This document shows positions 1 to 6,159 of a stretch of DNA of 10,103 bases, in pieces. The translations under genes and the position numbers were made by a program. Every line of letters starts with the position of its first letter. Within the stretch, counting starts at the first letter, position 1. This DNA comes from DASVTU01 sp036387415 (GTDB lineage: Bacteria > Acidobacteriota > Blastocatellia > Pyrinomonadales > Pyrinomonadaceae): positions 1 through 10,103 of the forward strand of contig DASVTU010000005.1 in NCBI GenBank assembly GCA_036387415.1, read 5' to 3'. The notes under the pieces are model-generated. The model was not told where the DNA came from. It did no database searches and was given only the letters and a program-made list of their open reading frames with translations.

Positions 1-1
1 G

Positions 2-1429
2 AATCGGTTGGGGAGGTATCTGAGGAAGCGAGGAGTGGGAGAGGAAGAGATAGTGGGAGTGATGGTGGAGCGAGGGGTGGAGATGGTGGTGGGGTGGTTG
101 GGAGTGATGAAGGCGGGAGGGGCGTACATGCCGCTCGACCCATCGTATCCTCCTGAACGTTTGGCTTTCATCTTACGAGACGTGGGCATCTCCCTTTTGC
201 TGACGGAGGAGCGGCTGATTGAGACGCTTCCTGAACATGCGGCGCAGTTGATACGCGTGGATGCGGAGCGGGAGTCGATTGAGCGAGAGAGTGGGGAGAA
301 TCTTGTTAGTGATGTGTCGGGGGCGAATCTGGTTTACGTCATTTACACGTCGGGTTCGACGGGGAGGCCGAAGGGTGTGTGCATCGCTCATGGGGCGTTG
401 TCGAATCATGCACGCGCGGTTGGAGAGAATTATCAACTAAAGCCCGCGGACAGGGTGTTGCAGTTTGCTTCGATGAGCTTTGATGTGGCGGCGGAAGAGT
501 TGTTCGCGTCGTTGACGGCGGGGGCGACGGTCGTCCTCATGCCGCCGGACGACTACGCGCTCCATAGCTTTCTCGGCATCGTCGAGAGACAAAAAATCAG
601 CGTCGTGAATCTGTCTGCTTCCTACTGGTACGAATGGGTCGCGGCGTTGTCTCGCGGGGAGGCGGTGTTGCCGTCGAGCCTGCGTCTGGTGGTGACGGGG
701 AGCGAGAAGGTTTCGTCGGCGCAGTTGGCGACGTGGCAAAAATTGGCGGGCGATAACGTCGGCTGGAAAAATGCTTACGGGCCGACGGAGGCTACCATCA
801 CGACCACGGTTTTTGAGCCGAACGGTGCATCGCAACATCAAGGCGTCGGCTCCGTGCCGATTGGTCGTCCCATCAATAACGCGAGAGTCTATCTGTTGGA
901 CAGGGAATTGCAGCCCGTGCCTGTGGGCATCGCGGGTGAGTTGCATATCGGCGGGGCGGGACTCGCGCGCGGGTATCTCAATCGCGCGGAACTGACGGCG
1001 GAGAAGTTTATCCCCGACCCGTTCGGCGCGGAGGGCGGAGCGCGTCTGTACAAGACGGGCGACTGGGCGCGTTACCTGCCCGACGGTCAGATTGAATTCC
1101 TCCGACGCATCGACCAGCAAGTGAAATTGCGCGGCTATCGCATCGAGTTGGGCGAGATTGAGGCCGCGCTCGGCATGCATCCCGAACTGCGTGAGGCCGT
1201 CGTGGTGGTGAAGGAAGACGAATCTGCGGAGAAGCGTCTGGTGGCCTACGTCGTACCGAAGCGCGCGGATGCGTCGGTCGCGTCGAATAACTTGCGCGCG
1301 TATTTGTCCGAACGTCTGCCCGCGTACATGTTGCCGTCGGCGTTTGTCTCGCTCGAAGAAATGCCGCTCACGCCTAACGGCAAGATTGATAGACGTGCGT
1401 TGCCGGAGCCTGAACGACTCACGCCGGAG
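2..1429 (+). other. Adenylation domain 1 (N-terminus missing), substrate unassigned
   Basis: The domain activates an amino acid with ATP and passes it to the PCP that follows. Visible core motifs are A2 KAGGAYMPLDPSYP, A3 YTSGSTGRPKGV (near 350), A4 FDVAAEELF (479-505), A5 NAYGPTEATI (770-799), A6, A7 YKTGDWARYLPDG, A8 RGYRIELGEIE, A9 LPAYMLP and A10 NGKIDRRALP (1376-1405) with the catalytic Lys. Aligned by eye to GrsA, the specificity residues are D161, V162, E165, N203, V230, T232, A258, I266 and T267. I recognise no substrate for this code. Glu at position 239 departs from the Trp common in many codes. Two motif changes stand out: Trp for the usual Leu in A7, and Arg (1103-1105) for the usual Gly just before the hinge Asp in the GRxD segment. 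Confidence 0.93.
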
Positions 1430-4400
1430 TCGTCCGAAAACTTTGCCACCGCGCGCAGCCCCGTCGAAGAGATGCTGGCGGGAATCTACGCGGAAGTGCT
1501 CAAGATTGAACGTCCAGGCATCCACGACAATTTCTTTGAACTCGGCGGACATTCGCTGCTCGCCACACAGGTCGTTTCGCGTGTGCGCGAACTGTTTCAC
1601 GTCGAATTGCCTCTGCGCGCGTTGTTTGAAGCGCCGACGGTCGCCGCGCTGGCCGACAAGGTGGAAGCCTTGAGCCGCGACGCGCAGACGTTGCAGGGCA
1701 TCTCATTCAAACCAATCCCGCGTGGAGGCGAATTGCCGCTCTCGTTCGTTCAACAACGCTTCTGGTTTCTCGACCAACTGATGCCAGAAAGCTCCGCCTA
1801 CAACATCCCAAGCGCCGTGAGACTGAAGGGCAGACTCGACGTTGCGACGTTGGAGCGGAGTTTCAATGAGATTGTGCGACGGCACGAAGTCCTGCGGACG
1901 ACGTTTGCGGTGGTTGAAGGGCGTCCGGTTCAAGTGATTGCGGCAGAGGCGCGGACTGCACTGTCGTCGATTGATTTGAGCGAGTGGCCTGATGCCGAAC
2001 GTGAAGCGGAGGCGCTCCGCATCGCCAACGAGGAAGCACGCAAGCCTTTTGATTTGGCGCGCGACCCTCTGCTCAGAACCCTCTTGATACGCCTCGCCGC
2101 AGATGAATTCATACTCCTTTTCACGATGCACCACATCATCAGCGATGGATGGTCGGCGGGCGTGCTCATCCGCGAGTTGACGACCATTTATGAAGCCTTC
2201 GCCGACGGCCAGCCGTCGCCGCTGCCGGAACTCACTATACAGTACGCTGACTTCGCACACTGGCAGCGCGAGTGGTTGCGTGGCGAGGTGTTGGAGAGTC
2301 GTCTCGCCTACTGGCGAAAGCAATTCGGCGACGGTCTGCCGACCTTGAATCTGCCGACGGACAAACCGCGTCCACCCGTCCCGACCGACCACGGCGCGAT
2401 TCAAACTCTCGCCTTACCCGCAACCTTGAGCAAGGCAATCAGGACTCTCAGCCAACGCGAGACCGCGACGCTCTTTATGACGCTGCTGGCGGCGTTCAAG
2501 GTCTTGCTCTACAGGTACACGGGGCAGGAGGACATTCTCGTCGGCTCGTCAATCGCCAATCGCAACCACGTCGAGACGGAGAGCCTCATCGGTCTGTTGA
2601 TTAACACGCTGGTGCTCCGCACAGACCTCTCCGGCAATCCGACGTTTAGAGAACTGCTGTCTCGCGTGCGCGAAGTGTCGCTCGGAGCCTACGCGCATCA
2701 AGACCTACCCTTTGAACAATTGTTGGAAGAACTGCGACCGGAATGGGACGCCGGATGGGGCGCGCCTGTGTTTCAGGTGGCGTTCCAACTTCAAAACTTT
2801 TCACTCCCGACGATGGAGTTGAAAGACTTGACGCTCGCACCGCTTGCGGTCGAGGGCGGGACGGCGAAGTTTGATTTGTCGATGTCTTTGGTGGAGACGC
2901 CAGAGGCGTTGGTCGCCTCTGTGGAATACAACACAGACCTCTTTGAAGCCGCGACCGTCAAGCGCATGTTGGAGCACTACCGCATGCTGCTCGAAAGCAT
3001 TGTGGCCGAACCATCGGCGCGTATCTCCGAACTCACGCTCCTGGACGAAGCCGAACGCCGTCAACTGTTGTCGGAATCGAATCCGACGTTCACAAGCGAT
3101 TCGCCGTGCGCGTGTCTGCAAAGCATGTTTGAAGCGCAAGTGCGACGTGCGCCGGAGAGCGTCGCGCTTGTTTTCGAGAATGAGCGTTTGACCTACGGGG
3201 AATTGAACCGCCGTGCGAATCAGCTGGCGCACTACTTGGTGAAGTCGGGCATCGGCGCGGAATCGCTCGTTGCGCTCTGCGTCGAGCGTTCGGTCGAGAT
3301 GGTGGTCGGCATTTTAGGGATTCTCAAAGCGGGCGGCGCATACGTGCCGCTCGACCCCGCCTATCCGAAGGAACGTCTCTCTTTCATCCTCGAAGACACG
3401 CAGGCTCGACTTCTGCTCACGCAGCGACACTTGACGGACGCGCTCCCCGAACATCACTGCCGCACGGTGTTGGTCGATGCCGAGTGGCCGCAGATTGCCG
3501 TCGAAAGCGACGAGAATCCACGTCTCGAAACGGATACCGGAATGCTGGCCTACATCATCTACACTTCGGGTTCGACAGGCCAGCCGAAGGGCGTTTTGGT
3601 GAGCCACGAAAATGTCGCGCGACTCTTCGAGGCAACACGCGCCGACTTTCAATTCGATGAACGCGACGTGTGGACGCTCTTTCATTCTTACGCGTTCGAC
3701 TTCTCGGTCTGGGAACTCTGGGGCGCGCTTCTCTTTGGCGGGCGGTTGGTCGTCGTACCTTACTGGGTGAGTCGCTCGGCAGAGGCTTTCCATCGTTTGC
3801 TCTGCGCCGAAGGTGTCACGGTGCTTAACCAAACGCCTTCCGCCTTCCGTCAGTTCATGCGTGCGGAGGAAGCGGCGGGGCAGAAGGAAGATTTGAAACT
3901 CCGTCTGGTCATCTTCGGCGGCGAAGCCCTCGAACTGCAAAGCCTGAAACCGTGGTTTGCGCGACACGGCGACGAACGCCCGCAGTTAATCAACATGTTC
4001 GGCATCACGGAGACGACCGTGCACGTCACATCTCGTCGGCTGACTGCGGCAGACCTCAATTTTGTTGCCAGCAGCGTCGTCGGCCAACCGCTCGCCTGCA
4101 TGCAAGTCTATCTCTTGGACGGTCACGGTCAACTTGTGCCCATCGGAGTGCCCGGAGAGATTTGTGTCGGCGGAACCGGACTCGCGCGGGGATACCTCAA
4201 TCGTGGCGAGCTAACCGCCGAACGTTTCATCCCGCATCCTTTCTCCGCGTCGGAAGGAGCGCGGCTCTACAGGTCGGGCGACCTCGCGCGTCGCTTGCCG
4301 GACGGCGACATCGAATATCTCGGCAGGATTGATAGTCAGGTGAAACTGCGCGGGTTCCGTATCGAACTCGGAGAGATTGAGTCGGCGCTGGCCGCGCACG

Positions 4401-5002
4401 CGGGCGTGCGCGAATGTGTGATGCTGGCGAGAGAAGATACGCACGGCGACCGACGGCTGGTGGCCTACTTCGTCGCAAGCGCACAACATCCCGCACCATC
4501 GACGGGCGAACTGCGCGACTTTCTACATGAGAAACTACCGGAACACATGATTCCATCGGCCTTCATTGCGCTGGACAGCATGCCTCTGACGCCTAATGGA
4601 AAAGTTGACCGACGCGCGCTGCCCGCGCCCGACCAGTCGCGGCCACAACTGGGCGCAGAATTTGTCGCGCCGCGCACGCCGGTCGAGAAAGAGTTGGCGA
4701 AAATCTGGCAGGAACTTCTCGGCGTCGAACAGGTCGGCATCCACGACAACTTCTTCGAGTTGGGCGGCCATTCGCTTCTGCTCACGCAGCTCGCCTCATG
4801 GATTCGCAAAGCCTTTCAAGTCGAAGTGCCGTTGCGCCTACTCTTCGACACGCCGACCGTCATCGAGATGACGAAAGCCATTCTGGCACGACAGGTTGAA
4901 CAGGAAGACAAGACCGATTTAGCGCAGATGCTTAGCCAGTTGAAGCAACTTTCACCGCATGAGGTGAAAGCCATGCTCGAAAAAATGGGCGGTTCAAGAT
5001 GA
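2..5002 (+). CDS. Nonribosomal peptide synthetase, 5'-partial: A(partial)-PCP-C-A(Thr)-PCP
   Basis: This is a cytoplasmic multimodular peptide synthetase that activates amino acids as adenylates, loads them on phosphopantetheine arms and condenses them. The frame is open to the left edge: codons at 2-10 read N-R-L, the usual end of the A1 motif region. The TTG at 8 is therefore not a real start, and the loading or earlier modules lie upstream. Numbering from the codon at 2 gives 1666 residues. The order is A domain (about 1-471), PCP (483-557, Ser518), C domain (577-1010, HHxxxDG at 710-716), A domain (1038-1545), PCP (1555-1629, Ser1591) and a helical tail (1632-1666). All core motifs are intact apart from small deviations in the first A domain. 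There is no epimerase, so the C domain should be of the LCL type, as its RRHExLRTTF motif suggests. The gene ends in TGA inside the start codon of the next NRPS gene. Confidence 0.97.
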   Translation, partial: NRLGRYLRKRGVGEEEIVGVMVERGVEMVVGWLGVMKAGGAYMPLDPSYPPERLAFILRDVGISLLLTEERLIETLPEHAAQLIRVDAERESIERESGENLVSDVSGANLVYVIYTSGSTGRPKGVCIAHGALSNHARAVGENYQLKPADRVLQFASMSFDVAAEELFASLTAGATVVLMPPDDYALHSFLGIVERQKISVVNLSASYWYEWVAALSRGEAVLPSSLRLVVTGSEKVSSAQLATWQKLAGDNVGWKNAYGPTEATITTTVFEPNGASQHQGVGSVPIGRPINNARVYLLDRELQPVPVGIAGELHIGGAGLARGYLNRAELTAEKFIPDPFGAEGGARLYKTGDWARYLPDGQIEFLRRIDQQVKLRGYRIELGEIEAALGMHPELREAVVVVKEDESAEKRLVAYVVPKRADASVASNNLRAYLSERLPAYMLPSAFVSLEEMPLTPNGKIDRRALPEPERLTPESSENFATARSPVEEMLAGIYAEVLKIERPGIHDNFFELGGHSLLATQVVSRVRELFHVELPLRALFEAPTVAALADKVEALSRDAQTLQGISFKPIPRGGELPLSFVQQRFWFLDQLMPESSAYNIPSAVRLKGRLDVATLERSFNEIVRRHEVLRTTFAVVEGRPVQVIAAEARTALSSIDLSEWPDAEREAEALRIANEEARKPFDLARDPLLRTLLIRLAADEFILLFTMHHIISDGWSAGVLIRELTTIYEAFADGQPSPLPELTIQYADFAHWQREWLRGEVLESRLAYWRKQFGDGLPTLNLPTDKPRPPVPTDHGAIQTLALPATLSKAIRTLSQRETATLFMTLLAAFKVLLYRYTGQEDILVGSSIANRNHVETESLIGLLINTLVLRTDLSGNPTFRELLSRVREVSLGAYAHQDLPFEQLLEELRPEWDAGWGAPVFQVAFQLQNFSLPTMELKDLTLAPLAVEGGTAKFDLSMSLVETPEALVASVEYNTDLFEAATVKRMLEHYRMLLESIVAEPSARISELTLLDEAERRQLLSESNPTFTSDSPCACLQSMFEAQVRRAPESVALVFENERLTYGELNRRANQLAHYLVKSGIGAESLVALCVERSVEMVVGILGILKAGGAYVPLDPAYPKERLSFILEDTQARLLLTQRHLTDALPEHHCRTVLVDAEWPQIAVESDENPRLETDTGMLAYIIYTSGSTGQPKGVLVSHENVARLFEATRADFQFDERDVWTLFHSYAFDFSVWELWGALLFGGRLVVVPYWVSRSAEAFHRLLCAEGVTVLNQTPSAFRQFMRAEEAAGQKEDLKLRLVIFGGEALELQSLKPWFARHGDERPQLINMFGITETTVHVTSRRLTAADLNFVASSVVGQPLACMQVYLLDGHGQLVPIGVPGEICVGGTGLARGYLNRGELTAERFIPHPFSASEGARLYRSGDLARRLPDGDIEYLGRIDSQVKLRGFRIELGEIESALAAHAGVRECVMLAREDTHGDRRLVAYFVASAQHPAPSTGELRDFLHEKLPEHMIPSAFIALDSMPLTPNGKVDRRALPAPDQSRPQLGAEFVAPRTPVEKELAKIWQELLGVEQVGIHDNFFELGGHSLLLTQLASWIRKAFQVEVPLRLLFDTPTVIEMTKAILARQVEQEDKTDLAQMLSQLKQLSPHEVKAMLEKMGGSR
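1448..1672 (+). other. Peptidyl carrier protein domain 1
   Basis: This is a four-helix carrier domain that holds the amino acid of adenylation domain 1 as a thioester. The 4'-phosphopantetheine site is Ser518 (codon 1553-1555) in the motif DNFFELGGHSLLATQ. The flanking sequence is typical: SPVEEMLAGIYAEVL in helix 1 and LFEAPTVAALA in helix 3. It leads into a linker of about 20 residues and then the C domain. Confidence 0.95.
1730..3034 (+). other. Condensation domain 1 (LCL type)
   Basis: The domain forms the peptide bond between the upstream aminoacyl or peptidyl chain on PCP1 and the threonine on PCP2. Motifs in order are C1 LSFVQQRFWFLDQ, C2 RRHEVLRTTF, C3 MHHIISDGWS with both His (2129-2134) and the Asp (2144-2146), C4 YADFAHWQ, C5 with GSSIANRN and the IGLLINTLVLRT segment, C6 HQDLPFEQL and C7 near VFQVAFQLQN. 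The YNIPSAVRLKG and RRHExLRTTF style is that of LCL domains, which take an L-configured donor. That agrees with the absence of an epimerase in the upstream module. Confidence 0.94.
3113..4636 (+). other. Adenylation domain 2, predicted threonine-specific
   Basis: The domain is complete: A1 LTYGELNRRANQ, A2 KAGGAYVPLDPAYP, A3 YTSGSTGQPKGV, A4 FDFSVWELWG, A5 NMFGITETTVHV, A6 GGTGLARGYLNR, A7 YRSGDLARRLPDG, A8 RGFRIELGEIE, A9 LPEHMIP and A10 NGKVDRRALP. Specificity residues by eye alignment to GrsA are D1233, F1234, W1237, N1276, I1304, G1306, M1332, V1340 and H1341, with the A10 Lys last. The string D-F-W-N-I-G-M-V-H-K is the established threonine code. FGITE instead of YGPTE in A5, the PYWVSRS stretch and the NQTPSAF stretch are all familiar from threonine-type A domains. 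Threonine or a close analogue is therefore a well-supported prediction from sequence, although untested. Confidence 0.93.
4664..4888 (+). other. Peptidyl carrier protein domain 2
   Basis: This carrier domain is predicted to hold threonine and then the growing chain ending in threonine. The phosphopantetheine attachment residue is Ser1591 (4772-4774) in DNFFELGGHSLLLTQ. It is the last folded domain of gene 1, so its cargo must cross to gene 2, whose first domain is a glycosyltransferase. Confidence 0.95.
4895..4999 (+). other. C-terminal tail of gene 1, possible docking helix
   Basis: The last 35 residues are charged and helical-looking, with the core LSQLKQLSPHEVKAMLEKM. Short helical tails after a terminal PCP are common at NRPS subunit ends and may mediate docking with the next subunit. 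A similar leucine-rich helix with an L-T-P-E start occurs in gene 2 at residues 432-450, just before its C domain. Docking is inferred from position and helix character only; no structural family was recognised. Confidence 0.5.
4999..5002 (+). promoter_or_regulatory. ATGA stop/start overlap, translational coupling
   Basis: The start codon of gene 2 (ATG at 4999-5001) overlaps the stop of gene 1 (TGA at 5000-5002). Upstream there is only a weak G-rich stretch, GGGCGG, ending about 6 bases before the ATG, and no strong Shine-Dalgarno sequence. Translation by termination and reinitiation is likely and would keep the two subunits in matched amounts. This start is preferred because the protein then opens MKILLTMNLPYLP, a standard GT-B N-terminus. 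The next ATG, at 5017, would cut into the first beta strand. Confidence 0.85.
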
Positions 5003-6159
5003 AAATATTGCTCACCATGAATCTGCCCTATCTGCCGATTTATGGCGGGGCAAATAAAATCAATCGCACGATAGCCGAAGGACTCGCCGCACGTGGTCAC
5101 ACGGTCGAGGTCGTCGTGCCAGCCCTCGGCGTGCCGAGCCGCGTCACACATGCGGAGTTCATCGCAGAGGTCAAAGCCGAAGGCATCGAAGTCGTCTCTG
5201 ACGGCAAGGTTGATAGCTTCCATCTACGCGGCGTCACGGTTCACGCCGTTCGAGAACCGACACAACTACGCACAAGCTTAATCGAACGCGTCGAACGATT
5301 TCAGCCGGAGCGCGTGCTCTTATCCTCCGAAGACCCGTCGCATAATTTGCTGGATGCTTTGTTGAAGGTGTGTGCGGAGAGAGTGGTCTATCTGGTTCAC
5401 ACCGTCTCGTTCTTACCCTTCGGGCCACAGGCATTCTTTCCGAGTGCAGGCAGGGCAAAGTTAATCGAACAGGTTGGCGGCATTGTCGCCATCAGCAACT
5501 ACGTCGCACGCTACATCGAACAGTGGTCGGGACTCCAATCGGATGTCATCTACTGGCCGTGTTACGGCTCCGCGCCGTTTCCGCGTCTGGGTAGTTTCGA
5601 CGGCGAGTTCGTCACGATGGTGAACCCCTGCGCGATTAAAGGAATCTCGATTTTCGAGGCGTTGGCGCAGTGGTTGCCGGAGGTCAAATTCGCGGGCGTG
5701 TTGACATGGGGAGCGGTCGAAGAAGACCGACGCGCTTTGGAAAGTCTGCCCAACGTCGAACTGTTAGAACCAACTACGGACATCGAGCGCATCTTTTCGC
5801 GCACGCGTGTGCTGCTCGTCCCGTCTCTGTGGGAGGAATCATTCGGGCTGACGGTGGTCGAAGCGTTGCTGCGCGGCATCCCCGTGCTCGCCAGCGACAT
5901 AGGCGGTCTACCAGAGGCCAAGTTGGGCACAGATTTTCTTCTCCCCGTGCGTCCCATCGAACGCTTCACTGAACGCCTCAATGAAAACATGTTGCCGCTT
6001 CCCATCGTGCCCAAACAAGACATTGCTCCGTGGCGCGACGCGCTTAGACGCCTGCTTTCGGAGCGCGAATTCTACGAAAGACAGTCAGAAATTTCGCGTG
6101 ACGCTGCCGCGAAGTTCGTCGCCTCGCTCAGCCTCGACCCGCTCGAACATCTCCTCAAC
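4999..6159 (+). other. GT-B glycosyltransferase domain, GT4-like, fused at the NRPS N-terminus
   Basis: This is a full-length two-lobed glycosyltransferase of about 387 residues. The N-terminal Rossmann lobe starts MKILLTMNLPYLP, with the GGAN loop at residues 16-19 and AARGHTVEVVVP ending strand 2. The middle holds HTVSFLPFGP (134-143) and GIVAISNYVARYI (161-173), usual for acceptor-lobe ends of this fold. The donor lobe starts at FVTMVNP (204-210), followed by K214, which may contact the donor phosphate. It has LLVPSLWEESFGLTVVEALL (272-291), where E280 and E288 form the EX7E motif, and ASDIGGLPEA (298-307). These features fit retaining GT4 enzymes that use a nucleotide-sugar. All expected key residues seem present, so an active enzyme is likely. 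Donor sugar and acceptor cannot be read from sequence. Position next to the threonine module suggests the threonine hydroxyl as one candidate acceptor. Confidence 0.92.

Noticed and set aside
8..10. TTG at 8 as the start codon of gene 1
   Set aside because: The frame is open to the left edge, and starting here would remove the first part of the A domain, including the A1 motif. The gene continues upstream of the window.
437..1600. Long minus-strand open frame (387 codons) opposite adenylation domain 1
   Set aside because: It is a shadow of the plus-strand NRPS frame. The plus strand shows all A-domain motifs, and the antisense protein is Arg/His/Gln-rich with no recognisable domain.
1703..2404. 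Minus-strand open frame of 233 codons opposite condensation domain 1
   Set aside because: It overlaps intact C1-C4 motifs on the plus strand, and its composition is that of an antisense shadow. Others at 3314-3967, 5562-6023 and 8179-8655 were rejected for the same reason.
5017..5019. ATG at 5017 as an alternative start of gene 2
   Set aside because: It would delete most of the first beta strand of the glycosyltransferase. The ATG at 4999 gives a standard GT-B start and an ATGA overlap typical of coupled genes.
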